From Myxococcales bacterium (GTDB lineage: Bacteria > Myxococcota_A > Polyangia > JAHFDS01): DNA of 59,786 nt. A program made the position numbers and the translations under genes. The notes beneath the pieces were generated by a model. The model was not told the origin of the DNA. It searched no databases and saw only the letters and a list, made by a program, of their open reading frames with translations. The stretch is taken from assembly GCA_023248855.1 (NCBI GenBank), contig JAHFDS010000009.1, positions 1-59,786 of the forward strand. The letters are read 5' to 3'. This document shows, piece after piece, positions 17,232 through 26,087 of this stretch. Position 1 is the first letter of the stretch. Each line of letters begins with the position of its first letter.

Positions 17232-18667
17232 CGCAGGCGAACGCGCTCGATGAAGGCCGCGACGTCGCCGTCGGAAGCCGCGTGGGCGTCGAGCACCTCG
17301 TCTGCGACCGACCGGCCCGTCTTCGCCACCTCCTCCAGCGGCGCGAGCAGAGGCGCGTCGGCGGCGCCGTCGGGCAGGGACAGGAGGCCCGCTCGTGCGA
17401 TCGCCACGACCTCGCGCGCGAGGTCGCGCACGCGTCGCCCGCCGACCTCAGCAGAAAGGCCGAGGCGCGGGACCTCGCGGCGCAGGGCCTCGCGCTCGGC
17501 GAGCGAGAGGCCGCGCACCATCGACCATGCGGCGCGCGTCGCGTCGGGCGCATAGAGGAGCCCACGCAAGAATGCCGGCAGGGCGCGCACCATCGGGCGC
17601 GTGCTGGCGTCGGCCCCCCGGATCTCCAGGAAGGTCTTGAGGCGCACCTCGGGAAACAACGTCGACAGGTGCAAGACCCAGTCGCTGATCGTCGCGCGCT
17701 CGCCCCCGATGCCGTCGCGAAGGAAGCGCCGGAACGTGACGCCGCCCGCGGGACGGTAGCCGTCCCGATAAAGGAAGAACATTGGCACGTCCAGCGCCCA
17801 TTGCGCGTACGCCTCGAACACCGCGTCGCGCTCCTCGAACACGAACGGCAACAGGCCGCAACGATCGGGATCGGTGTCGAGCCAGCACGCCGCGCGGAGC
17901 GACTGATGGCCGCACGGCCGCCCATCCTCGAGCGGGGATGCGGCCCACAGGGCGGTCATGATCGAGCTGACGCCGAACGCCGTGCGGAGCTTCTGCGCCG
18001 CGTCGGCCTCGTCGCAATAGTCGAGGTTCGCCTGCACGGTTGCGGTGCGGAGCATCATGTCGAGGCCACGCTGGCCGCGCGTCGGCAGGTAGGTCCGCAT
18101 GACCCCGTAGCGGCCCTTCGGCATCCAAGGCACGTCCGCGCGGGCGCCGAAGGGCCGATAGCCGATCCCGAGCCAGGCGATGCCGAGGTCGCCGCTCGCG
18201 GCCTCGACGTCGGCGTAGTGCGCGTCGAGCAGCCGGGCCACCTCCGCCGCGGTCCGACGCGCCGGGCCCGAGTTCTCGAGCTGCCCTCCGGGCTCGAGCG
18301 AGACCGCGTCGCCGCCCTTGTCGAGGGCGATGATGGCGTCGCCCTCGGCGATGGCCGTGTACCCGCGCGCCGCCAGGCGGTCGAGGATGCGGCGGATGCC
18401 GCGCTCTCCCTCGTAGGGAATCGCCCGACCGATCTCGCCAGGAGTCGTGTAGACCCCGATCTTCTCGTGCTCCGCGCCGATGACGAAGCGGTCTGGCGTC
18501 CGAGACCCGGTATGGAAGTGCGCGACGAGCTCCGCCTCGCTGGAGATCGGTCGGTCGCGATCGGCGGCGGCCACAGGCTCGTCAATGTAGGAATCGATCG
18601 CGGATGCGTCAAGGCGCCCGGTCTCCTTGACGCGACCAGGCTCGTTTGGTTCACTGCGGGGCGTCAT
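17228..18667 (-). CDS. gshA: Glutamate-cysteine ligase (plant/proteobacterial type)
   Basis: Makes gamma-glutamylcysteine, the first step of glutathione synthesis. The core from PISSEAELVAHF onward carries GAEHEKIGVY, SLEPGGQLENSG, GIGYRPFG, MLRTATVQANLDYCDE and a C-terminal ERVRLR; length (479 aa) fits the 440-460-aa family plus ~30 N-terminal residues. Start is uncertain: ATG 18667 overlaps the ATG of the divergent bactofilin, whereas GTG 18574 (VAAADRDRP) would trim the extra residues and leave a 90-bp spacer. A frame extending further to 19084 is antisense to the bactofilin. gshB is not in the window. Confidence 0.9.
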   Translation of the reverse strand: MTPRSEPNEPGRVKETGRLDASAIDSYIDEPVAAADRDRPISSEAELVAHFHTGSRTPDRFVIGAEHEKIGVYTTPGEIGRAIPYEGERGIRRILDRLAARGYTAIAEGDAIIALDKGGDAVSLEPGGQLENSGPARRTAAEVARLLDAHYADVEAASGDLGIAWLGIGYRPFGARADVPWMPKGRYGVMRTYLPTRGQRGLDMMLRTATVQANLDYCDEADAAQKLRTAFGVSSIMTALWAASPLEDGRPCGHQSLRAACWLDTDPDRCGLLPFVFEERDAVFEAYAQWALDVPMFFLYRDGYRPAGGVTFRRFLRDGIGGERATISDWVLHLSTLFPEVRLKTFLEIRGADASTRPMVRALPAFLRGLLYAPDATRAAWSMVRGLSLAEREALRREVPRLGLSAEVGGRRVRDLAREVVAIARAGLLSLPDGAADAPLLAPLEEVAKTGRSVADEVLDAHAASDGDVAAFIERVRLR

Positions 18668-19046
18668 GCAGGACAAGCGAAGCGGCAAGTCGGGTGGTGG
18701 CTGCGTGATCGGGCCGAGCATCGAGATCCGCGGCCGCCTGTCCGGCGACGAGGATCTCGTCATCGAGGGCAAGGTGAGTGGCCAGATCGCGCTGTCGCGG
18801 GCGCTCACGGTCGAGGCCGCCGCGGTGGTCGAGGCCGATGTCGCGGCCGACGAGCTGACGGTGGCGGGCCGCCTCAAGGGCGACGTGGTCGCGCAGGGTG
18901 CCGTGACCATCTTCGCAGGCGCTTCGGTCGAGGGGAAGGTCCGCGCGACGCGGATCTCGATCGAGGAGGGCGCCCGCTTCCGCGGCGCGATCGACATGGA
19001 CGTGGATCTGCCGCCGGGCATCGAGCTCCCGAGCGGCAGGCGCTGA
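18666..19046 (+). CDS. Bactofilin 1
   Basis: 126 aa from ATG at 18666. Bactofilin (DUF583) right-handed beta-helix built of short repeats (EIRGRLSGDEDLVIEGKVSG, VTIFAGASVEGKVRATRI), polymerising without nucleotide. N-terminal tail MQDKRSGKSGGGCVIG and Pro-rich C-terminus (DLPPGIELPSGRR) flank the helix. First of three tandem bactofilins. TTGACG (18627-18632), 17 bp, TTCACT (18650-18655) may be its promoter, giving a nearly leaderless start. Confidence 0.92.
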   Translation: MQDKRSGKSGGGCVIGPSIEIRGRLSGDEDLVIEGKVSGQIALSRALTVEAAAVVEADVAADELTVAGRLKGDVVAQGAVTIFAGASVEGKVRATRISIEEGARFRGAIDMDVDLPPGIELPSGRR

Positions 19047-19083
19047 CACTTCGGATTCCAGACTCCGAGCGAGGGGACCCACA

Positions 19084-19398
19084 ATGGCGAGCACCGTCAT
19101 CGGATCGAGCATCACCATCGACGGCGAGATCCACGGCGACGAGGACCTGCAGGTTCTCGGCACGGTCAAGGGCAAGATCGCGATCAAGGATCGACTCGTG
19201 ATCGATTCGGGCGCGACGGTCGAGGCCGATGTCGAGACCGGTCACGTCACGGTCGCCGGTCGCATGACCGGCAACATCCACGCGACCGAGCGGGTCGAGA
19301 TCAAGGCCGAGGGCAAGATGGTCGGCGACATCAAGGCCCCACGCATCCTCATCGCCGACGGCGCGACGTTCAAGGGCAACGTCGACATGGACGCCTAG
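19084..19398 (+). CDS. Bactofilin 2
   Basis: 104 aa, the shortest of the three, almost pure beta-helix core (IGSSITIDGEIHGDEDLQVL, VTVAGRMTGNIHATERVEI, AKMVGDIKAPRILI-type repeats) with little tail. Lies 37 bp after bactofilin 1 with AGGGGA upstream, and 6 bp before bactofilin 3, so all three are probably co-transcribed. Possible co-polymer with its neighbours. Confidence 0.93.
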   Translation: MASTVIGSSITIDGEIHGDEDLQVLGTVKGKIAIKDRLVIDSGATVEADVETGHVTVAGRMTGNIHATERVEIKAEGKMVGDIKAPRILIADGATFKGNVDMDA

Positions 19399-19404
19399 CA
19401 GCCG

Positions 19405-19929
19405 ATGGCGAGCCAACAGCGAGACAGCGGCGCCACCACCATCGCGCACGGAGCTCGTGTGCGCGGGCAGGTGAGCGGGGCCGAGGACGTGGTGGTCGAC
19501 GGTCGGATCGACGGCGGCATCAAGCTCGAGGGATCCCTGCACGTGCGCGAGGGCGGTGTCGTGGTGGCGCAGGTCGCCGCGCTCGACGTCCACATCGCCG
19601 GGATCCTGGTCGGCGACGTCATCGCGAACGGCGCCGTGACGATCGCACCCAAGGGCAAGCTCGTCGGGGACGTCAAGGCCGGCCGCATCGTCATCGCGGT
19701 CGGCGGCGCGATGCGCGGCCATGTGGACACCACCGAGGAAGCCACCGGCGCAGCGCGCGGACGGTCGCGTGCGTCCGAGCCTCGCGATGCCCGTGATCTG
19801 CGCGAGACGCGTGATCTGCGCGATGCGTTCTCGAGCCCCTCGCGGCCCGTGGAGCGCGCCGAGTCGGCCGCGCCCGCGCCGCCGAGGCCGGCGATGGTGG
19901 GCAAGAAGAAGCTCACCCGCAAGGCGTGA
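19405..19929 (+). CDS. Bactofilin 3 with charged C-terminal tail
   Basis: 174 aa. Beta-helix in residues ~10-110 (GARVRGQVSGAEDVVVDGRI...VGDVKAGRIVIAVGGAMRGHVD), then a ~60-residue charged, repetitive tail (ASEPRDARDLRETRDLRD) ending VGKKKLTRKA. The tail resembles basic C-terminal KKxL-type ends of myxobacterial bactofilins that bind partners; that role is inferred. The start follows bactofilin 2 directly. Confidence 0.92.
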   Translation: MASQQRDSGATTIAHGARVRGQVSGAEDVVVDGRIDGGIKLEGSLHVREGGVVVAQVAALDVHIAGILVGDVIANGAVTIAPKGKLVGDVKAGRIVIAVGGAMRGHVDTTEEATGAARGRSRASEPRDARDLRETRDLRDAFSSPSRPVERAESAAPAPPRPAMVGKKKLTRKA

Positions 19930-19933
19930 CGGG

Positions 19934-20514
<581 letters not shown>

Positions 20515-20518
<4 letters not shown>

Positions 20519-21180
20519 TCGTGCGCGCTGCAGGCCTCGTGCTCGTGGGGCTCGCTCTGTCCTGCCAGCCCGAGCTGCCGAAGCCGGTCAACCTCTCCGA
20601 GGTCACGCGCTCGTATCGCAGCCGGGAGTACAAGCGCGTGCTCGATCGCTGGACACGATCGGGGCGCATCACCAAGACGTTCGACATGGTGCTCGACGCC
20701 TCCGCGACCTTCAAGTCGTGGGACTTCCGGCAGGCCTACATCGCCAGGTTCGTCGAGGCCTACAAGATCAGCGGACGCGAGCGCGACACGATGAGCGACC
20801 GCGAGCTCTCGGATGCACGCCAGACCTACGAGGTCTTCTTCTCGGCCGCGACCTCCAAGTACGAGTGGACGGATTTCTCGGAGAAGAACTCGATCTGGCG
20901 GGTCAAGCTGCTCGACGACAAGCAGCGCGAGGTCAGGCCCATCGAGATCAAGCGGGTCAAGGATCCGCACGCGCACCTCGAGACGTTCTTTCCGTACGTG
21001 CAGATGTTCTCGAAGCAGTACCTGATCCGGTTCCCGCAAACCCTCGACGGTCAGCCGCTGCTCACGCCGGACACGAAGTACTTCGTGCTGCGCTTCGCAG
21101 GGCCGCTCGGTACGCTCGATCTGCGCTGGAGCGCCGAGGGGGCCGGCGAGGCGCCCGCTGCCGAGCGCGAAGAAGACTGA
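20515..21180 (+). CDS. Lipoprotein of unknown function
   Basis: 221 aa from GTG at 20515 overlapping the pyrE stop (alternative GTG 20521). Signal with lipobox ALSC (Cys17: AAGLVLVGLALSCQPELPKP). The mature protein is charged, alpha/beta mixed, with no recognised domain (TRSYRSREYKRVLDRWTRSG, FDMVLDASATFKSWDFRQAY). Ends in an acidic Ala/Glu tail. Convergent with the ferritin-like gene 9 bp away. Confidence 0.75.
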
Positions 21181-21189
21181 CTGGTTTGC

Positions 21190-22272
21190 CTACGACGGGT
21201 CTGAGCCGCGACGCCGCAGCTCGCGGCTCTGGTTGGCTTGCTCGGCCTCGGCCAGGGCGAGGTCCTGGAAGGGATCGGGCGCGTGCTCGAACTGCAGGAT
21301 GCCGAGCTTCTCGAAGCGCTCGCGCTGCCGGTTGCTGAGCAGGCCAATGCGCTTGACCGCGGGCACGATCTTGGCGAACAGGTACGAGCGGAACATCTTC
21401 TGGCCGGCGTTGTCGAGCGCGAGCTTGACGCACTCCTCGATCGGCATGCCCATCTTCTCCCAGACCTGCTGGAACAGAAACCGGTCGCGCATGAGGACCG
21501 CGGCCTCGTAGACGAAGTCCTCGCGCTCCTTGACGTCGCTCTCCTTCTGGTCGGCATAGTAGTCGCGCAGCGAGAGCACGCCGAACGCGACGTGCCGCGC
21601 CTCGTCGAGCATCACGTAATGGGTGAGCTGCTTCAGCAGGGGCTCGGTGGTGTTCTGGCGGATCATGCCGAACGCCGCCAGCGCGAGCCCCTCGACCATG
21701 ATCTGCATGCCGAGCAGCTTCATGTCCCAGCGCGAGTCGGTGAGGATGAGGTCGAGCAGCTTCTTGAGGTGCGGGCTGATCGGGTAGACCAGCCGGCACT
21801 TCTCGTGGAGGTAGCGATCGTAGACCTCGACGTGGCGCGCCTCGTCCACGACCTGCGTGGCCGCGTAGTACTTCGACTCCATGTCGGGGACCGCGGCGAC
21901 GAGCTGTGTGGCGGCCATCATCGCGCCCTGCTCGCCGTGCAGGAACTGCGACAGCGTCCACGCGTTGAGCTCGGCCTGCAGCGTCGTGGCTTCCTGCGGC
22001 GTCAGCTTCGCGAGGATCGCAGAGCCGTGCAGCGGGTGGAACTCCGGCGGGCCGGCGGGCTTGGAGATGTCGACGTCGGTCTGCCAGGGCAGCACGTCGT
22101 CGGGGATCCACTGTGCGCGCTTGGCCTTGTCGTAGAGGGTGCGCAGCTCCTGGCGCTGCCGCTCGTAGCTCCAGTTGTAGATGAGGTCGAGGTGCACCTC
22201 GAGCTGCTCGAGGTGCAGGGCGCGTGCGGCGGTCGTGGACTCTGCGCGGGCCTGGCTCTCGGTCTGGAGCAT
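21190..22272 (-). CDS. Ferritin-like diiron protein (R2/AurF-like oxygenase candidate)
   Basis: 360 aa. The diiron ligand pattern is clear and symmetrical: E114 (LHGEQG), E144 and H147 in DEARH, E194 (VEGLALAAFG), E224 and H227 in a second DEARH. Thus E-x29-ExxH occurs twice, as in R2/AurF/long-chain oxidase folds and unlike storage ferritins. The substrate is unknown; N-oxygenation, fatty-acyl desaturation or hydrocarbon oxidation are all possible. Good AGGGAGG site before ATG 22272. Diverges from a TetR regulator with twin operators in between, so expression is probably inducible by a small, perhaps lipophilic, ligand. Confidence 0.8.
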   Translation of the reverse strand: MLQTESQARAESTTAARALHLEQLEVHLDLIYNWSYERQRQELRTLYDKAKRAQWIPDDVLPWQTDVDISKPAGPPEFHPLHGSAILAKLTPQEATTLQAELNAWTLSQFLHGEQGAMMAATQLVAAVPDMESKYYAATQVVDEARHVEVYDRYLHEKCRLVYPISPHLKKLLDLILTDSRWDMKLLGMQIMVEGLALAAFGMIRQNTTEPLLKQLTHYVMLDEARHVAFGVLSLRDYYADQKESDVKEREDFVYEAAVLMRDRFLFQQVWEKMGMPIEECVKLALDNAGQKMFRSYLFAKIVPAVKRIGLLSNRQRERFEKLGILQFEHAPDPFQDLALAEAEQANQSRELRRRGSDPS

Positions 22273-22292
22273 GCGGTCCTCCCTGCGGCGCG

Positions 22293-22320
22293 GTTATTGG
22301 GCGTGTTTGACGCCCGTCAA
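22293..22320 (-). promoter_or_regulatory. Promoter of the diiron protein gene
   Basis: On the minus strand TTGACG (22320-22315), 16-bp spacer, AATAAC (22298-22293), predicting a start just ahead of the AGGGAGG ribosome site. The -35 lies inside the palindrome TTGACGCCCGTCAA (22307-22320), whose other arm could serve as a -35 towards the TetR gene. Confidence 0.5.
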
Positions 22321-22332
22321 GCCTTCGGTCGG

Positions 22333-22359
22333 AAAGTGAAGCTGACTTCAGTTTTTGGC
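22333..22359. promoter_or_regulatory. TetR operator, copy 1
   Basis: AAAGTGAAGCTGACTTCAGTTTTTGGC. The core is palindromic: AAA-n-TGAA-N6-TTCA-nn-TTT. It matches copy 2 (22384-22410) at most positions and lies between the divergent diiron and TetR genes, just upstream of the diiron-gene promoter on the minus strand. Written in full at 27 nt it would exceed the motif limit elsewhere; key half-sites are TGAA (22337-22340) and TTCA (22347-22350). Confidence 0.75.
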
Positions 22360-22383
22360 CAGGCAGGGTGCCCTGTCAAACAA

Positions 22384-22410
22384 AAAGTGAAATCTGCTTC
22401 ATCTTTTGGC
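22384..22410. promoter_or_regulatory. TetR operator, copy 2
   Basis: Same architecture as copy 1 with half-sites TGAA (22388-22391) and TTCA (22398-22401) and flanking AAA/TTTT. It starts 51 bp from copy 1, close to five helical turns, so both lie on the same DNA face. Ends 11 bp before the TetR start, where bound repressor would block transcription or initiation of the regulator itself. Confidence 0.75.
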
Positions 22411-22421
22411 AGGATGGACCT

Positions 22422-23129
22422 GTGCCGAGAGCGCAACCTCGAGCCGCACGAGCGCGGCGGGCGGCGGACCCGCCGGGACGCAAGAGCGCCGTGCCGCCGT
22501 CACGCCAGACGCGGGAGTTCTCGCAGCAGCGGGCGCACGACACGCACGCGGCCCTGATGTCCGCGGCGCGCGCGGTGTTCGCGGAGGTCGGCTTCGACGC
22601 CGCGCAGACGCCGGACATCGCGCGGCGCGCGGGCGTGAGCGTGGGGACCTTCTATCGCTACTTCCACGACAAGCGGCAGGCCTTCGTGGAGCTCATCAGC
22701 GAGCACCTGGCCGCGGCGCACGAGGACATCTTCGCGCGCCTGCAGCCGGAGCGATTCGCGGCTTCGGTCCCGGTGGGTGACCGCCGCGCCGCGGTCGACG
22801 CGGTGCTCGAGGTCATCTTCGGCTTCCTCGCGCGGTTCCCGGGGATCGAGCGCGTTTACCTGGAGATGTCGCTGCGGGATCCCGAGGTGGCGCGCCTGCG
22901 CATGGAGTTCGAGGAGAAGGGGCGGCTGGCGCTCGCGCAGCTCATCGAGGCTTTGGTGCCGAGGAGCCGCGTACCCGACGCACGGGCGGCGGCGCAGGTC
23001 ATCCAGGTGGCGGTGCTCGAGGTCGCGATCGGGGCCCTCGGCGTCAGGGGTCCGCATCACCCGGGTGCCGCGCCGGAGGTGGTCCGGGAGGCGCTGGCGC
23101 AGATGATCGACCGCTACCTGTTCTCGTAG
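22422..23129 (+). CDS. TetR/AcrR-family regulator
   Basis: 235 aa from GTG at 22422 (longer in-frame start at 22368 would place the operator inside the gene). HTH domain residues ~34-80: HDTHAALMSAARAVFAEVGFDAAQTPDIARRAGVSVGTFYRYFHDKRQAF, a textbook TetR N-terminus. The C-terminal ligand domain (~85-235) is helical and has no recognised ligand signature. Very likely represses itself and the divergent diiron gene through the two operators. Confidence 0.93.
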   Translation: MPRAQPRAARARRAADPPGRKSAVPPSRQTREFSQQRAHDTHAALMSAARAVFAEVGFDAAQTPDIARRAGVSVGTFYRYFHDKRQAFVELISEHLAAAHEDIFARLQPERFAASVPVGDRRAAVDAVLEVIFGFLARFPGIERVYLEMSLRDPEVARLRMEFEEKGRLALAQLIEALVPRSRVPDARAAAQVIQVAVLEVAIGALGVRGPHHPGAAPEVVREALAQMIDRYLFS

Positions 23130-23146
23130 CGCTACGCTGCAGCCGG

Positions 23147-23917
23147 GTGCGTGGCGCGATCATCCCGCTCATCTTGTTCGCCGGCTGCACGGCTCGCGAG
23201 CCGCTGCGCCTGTTGCCGGCGGACGGTCCTCGGGCGGACGCATCCGCTGACGCGCATGGGTTGAGGCCAGACGGGCCACAGCGACCCGACGCCCCGCTGG
23301 CCTGCACGAGGGCGGCTCGTCCGACGATGCCGGAGCGCGGCCTGGCTCTGGGTGGCAGTGGCTGGGCGTGCGCGTCCAGCGACTGTGCGGATTTCACGCG
23401 GGCGAACAATCCCTGCCGGGACGCCGACCTCGAGCCGAACGATTGCCTGAGCGGCGCTGCGCGCACGGGGTCGCGCGTGGGTGACATCCTCCCGAGCTTC
23501 GGCCACTGGGTCGACTTCGCGCTGTGCCCGGCCGGCGACGTCGACTGGATCGGCTTCGACGCGGAGCTCGGCCAGCACGTGGTCGCGCTCATGACGTACC
23601 GCAAGGGGGAGGGCGACCTCGACGCGGCGATCGTGGACGCCGCCGGTCGCACGCTGGCGTCGTCGCAGGAGACCACCGGGCTCGAGACAGTCGAGATCGA
23701 CGCGCCGGCCAAGGGGCGGTACTGGCTGGTCGTGCTGGGCGCCGACGCGCAGCAGACTGCGCGCTACGACGTCACGATCGATCTGCTCTGTGGCCCTGGC
23801 GCGCCGCCTTGCCCGGCAGGCCACACCTGCCAGCTGGGCCGCTGTCGGCCGCCTTTGCCGCTCGACGCCGGGGTGCGGGACGGGCAGGCGCGTGACGCGT
23901 CGGCCCCTCGCGGTTGA
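23147..23917 (+). CDS. Lipoprotein with PPC-like beta-sandwich domain
   Basis: 256 aa from GTG at 23147. Lipobox FAGC (Cys14), then an Asp/Ala/Pro-rich linker, a Cys-rich stretch (CASSDCADFTRANNPC) and a pre-peptidase C-terminal (PPC)-like domain, residues ~120-215: VDWIGFDAELGQHVVALMTY, GDLDAAIVDAAG, GRYWLVVLG. A second Cys cluster (CGPGAPPCPAGHTCQLGRC) follows, as in many myxobacterial surface lipoproteins. No protease domain is attached, so it is a binding or structural protein at best guess. Confidence 0.75.
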   Translation: MRGAIIPLILFAGCTAREPLRLLPADGPRADASADAHGLRPDGPQRPDAPLACTRAARPTMPERGLALGGSGWACASSDCADFTRANNPCRDADLEPNDCLSGAARTGSRVGDILPSFGHWVDFALCPAGDVDWIGFDAELGQHVVALMTYRKGEGDLDAAIVDAAGRTLASSQETTGLETVEIDAPAKGRYWLVVLGADAQQTARYDVTIDLLCGPGAPPCPAGHTCQLGRCRPPLPLDAGVRDGQARDASAPRG

Positions 23918-23930
23918 TTCGATTCCGGGG

Positions 23931-25052
23931 TCAGTTGGTGCTGAGCGCGCCGGTCTCCGTGGCGATGTCGCCCTTCCAGGTCTCGCCGTCCTTGTTGGTC
24001 CCTGCGGCTGCGCGCGTGGCCTTGAGGTCGGCCTTGGCCTGGGCCTGGCGTGCCACGAGGTCCATGTGGGTCGAGAAGAACGGCAAGCTCTTGCCGATGA
24101 CGTCGGTCAGGCGCTCGAATCTGCGGTCGACCATGAACTTCTCCAGGTCGGCCTTGAGCTCCGCGATGATCTCGTAGCCGCGCAGCATGGCGCCGGTGCA
24201 CACCTGGACCGTGCTCGCACCGAGCAGGAAGAACTGCACGGCGTCGGCACCGGTCTCGATGCCGCCCATGCCGCTGATGGCGACACCCGGGTGCGCGCGC
24301 GCGATCTCCATGACGTGGCGCAACGCGATCGGCCGCACGGCCTGCCCGGAGTACCCACCGGGTACCGAGTAGCCCTCCACCGTCGGCAGGGGGCGCAACG
24401 TCTGAAGGTCGATGCCGCAGATCGAGAGGATGGTGTTGATCGTCGAGATGCCGTCGGCGCCGCTTTCGAGCGCGGCACGCGCCGGGGCGACCGGATCGCC
24501 CACGTTTGGCGTCATCTTGGCCCAGACGGGGATCTTGGCGACCTCCTTGACCCAGCCCACCACCTCGCAGACCAGGCCAGGGTCCTCCCCCATCGCCATG
24601 CCCATCTTGCGCTCGGGCAGACCGTGTGGGCACGACAGGTTGAGCTCGAAGCCGTCGACGCCGGTCTCTTGCACCCGCTTGATGATCTCGTGCCACGCTT
24701 CGCGCCGGTACTCCTCCATCACCGAGGCGATGAGGACGCGGGAGCTGCCGTACTGCTTCTTGAGCTGCCGGAGCTCGTCGAGCCACACCTCGAACGGGCG
24801 ATCGCTGATGAGCTCGATGTTCTCGAAGCCCACGACCTCACCCTTGTCGCGCGACTTGAGCTTGGCGTAGCGGGGCGAGGTGTTGACGACCTTCGAGGCG
24901 TCGAGGCTGATGGTCTTGCACACCATGCCGCCCCAGCCGAGATCGTAGGATTTGGCGATGACGCGCGCGTTCGTCCCCGGCGGGCCCGAGCCCAGCACGA
25001 AAGGGTTCTCGAAACGCATGCCGTTCACCGTGATCCCGAGGTCAATCGCCAT
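23931..25052 (-). CDS. preA: Dihydropyrimidine dehydrogenase-like (PreA) without Fe-S domain
   Basis: 373 aa from ATG at 25052 (MAIDLGITVNGMRFENPF). FMN TIM-barrel of the PreA/DHODH family with NLSCPHGLPERKMGMAMGED (catalytic Cys), KMTPNVGD, INTILSICGIDLQTLRP, GMGGIETGADAVQFFLLGAS. E. coli-type PreA continues into a 2x[4Fe-4S] ferredoxin domain; here the C-terminus (GTNKDGETWKGDIATETG) has no Cys at all. A PreT-like NADPH partner is not adjacent, so the electron route is unclear and the substrate may be pyrimidine or another compound. Diverges from gpsA. Confidence 0.82.
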   Translation of the reverse strand: MAIDLGITVNGMRFENPFVLGSGPPGTNARVIAKSYDLGWGGMVCKTISLDASKVVNTSPRYAKLKSRDKGEVVGFENIELISDRPFEVWLDELRQLKKQYGSSRVLIASVMEEYRREAWHEIIKRVQETGVDGFELNLSCPHGLPERKMGMAMGEDPGLVCEVVGWVKEVAKIPVWAKMTPNVGDPVAPARAALESGADGISTINTILSICGIDLQTLRPLPTVEGYSVPGGYSGQAVRPIALRHVMEIARAHPGVAISGMGGIETGADAVQFFLLGASTVQVCTGAMLRGYEIIAELKADLEKFMVDRRFERLTDVIGKSLPFFSTHMDLVARQAQAKADLKATRAAAGTNKDGETWKGDIATETGALSTN

Positions 25053-25079
25053 AGAGGGGGGCAATGGTAGCATCGCCGG

Positions 25080-26087
25080 ATGGCGAACGAACGACTCGAG
25101 GTGGGGGTCCTCGGCGCGGGCAGCTGGGGCACTGCTCTCGCGAAGCTGCTGGCGGACTCGGGCCACGTGGTCACGCTGTGGGGCCGCAGCGCCGAGGCGA
25201 TGCGGCAGATGGACCAGGCGCGCGAGAACACGACCTACCTAAAGGGCGTGCGCTTTCCGGACCGGCTGCGCGCGACGGGCGATCTGGCCGCCACCGTCCG
25301 GGGCAAGGTCATGGTGCTGTCGGTCGTGCCGTCGCAGGTCACCCGCGCGACGCTCGCGGCCTGCGCCTCCGAGATTCCGCGCGGCGCGTTGCTCGTCGGG
25401 GCCTCGAAGGGCATCGAGAACGAGACGCTCGCGACCATGGACCAGGTGTTCGAGGACGTTGTGCCGCACGCGCGCGCGGTGTTCCTGTCGGGGCCGAGCT
25501 TCGCGCGCGAGGTCGGGCGCGGCGTGCCGACAGCCGTGGTCGCAGCCTCTCGCGATGGCGAGGCCGCGCAGGCAGCGCAGCGCGCCTTCTCGAGCGATCG
25601 CTTCCGCGTCTACACGAGCGACGACGTCGTCGGGGTGGAGATCGGGGGGGCCCTCAAGAACGTCATGGCGATCGCCTCGGGCATCTCGGATGGCCTGGAA
25701 TTCGGCTACAACACGCGCGCGGCGATCATCACGCGCGGGCTCGCCGAGATGGCGCGCCTGGCGGTCAAGCGCGGCGGCAACCCGCTCACGCTCGCGGGAC
25801 TGGCCGGCATGGGCGACCTCGTGCTCACGTGCACGGGCGACCTGTCGCGCAACCGTCATGTCGGGGTGGAGCTCGGGCGCGGCCGCACGCTCGAGGAGAT
25901 CCTGGGCGCCATGAAGGAGGTCGCGGAGGGCGTGCGGACCACCAAGAGCGCGCACGACCTGGCGCGACGCGAGGGGGTGGACATGCCCATCACCGCGGCG
26001 GTGCACGCGGTGCTCTACGGCGGCAAGCCACCGCGCGAGCTCGTGATCGACCTCATGAACCGGTCGCTCAAGGAAGAGCGCGGCTAG
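25080..26087 (+). CDS. gpsA: Glycerol-3-phosphate dehydrogenase [NAD(P)+]
   Basis: Makes sn-glycerol 3-phosphate from DHAP for phospholipid synthesis. 335 aa: Rossmann motif VLGAGSWGTALA (residues ~10-21), LVGASKGIENETL, FLSGPSFAREVGRG, catalytic-domain EIGGALKNVMAIASG (Lys) and FGYNTRAAIITRGLAEM, GLAGMGDLVLTC. TAGCAT (25068-25073) is 6 nt before the ATG and no Shine-Dalgarno is seen, suggesting leaderless translation. Its TAG stop is part of the CTAG at the left end of a mobile-element-like repeat. Confidence 0.96.
   Translation: MANERLEVGVLGAGSWGTALAKLLADSGHVVTLWGRSAEAMRQMDQARENTTYLKGVRFPDRLRATGDLAATVRGKVMVLSVVPSQVTRATLAACASEIPRGALLVGASKGIENETLATMDQVFEDVVPHARAVFLSGPSFAREVGRGVPTAVVAASRDGEAAQAAQRAFSSDRFRVYTSDDVVGVEIGGALKNVMAIASGISDGLEFGYNTRAAIITRGLAEMARLAVKRGGNPLTLAGLAGMGDLVLTCTGDLSRNRHVGVELGRGRTLEEILGAMKEVAEGVRTTKSAHDLARREGVDMPITAAVHAVLYGGKPPRELVIDLMNRSLKEERG

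Noticed and set aside
17228-19084. 618-codon extended form of GshA
   Set aside because: The extra 139 residues are antisense to the bactofilin and of unrelated composition; starts at 18667 or 18574 fit the family length.
17282-19201. 639-codon plus-strand frame over gshA
   Set aside because: Shadow of gshA and the first bactofilin; no motifs.
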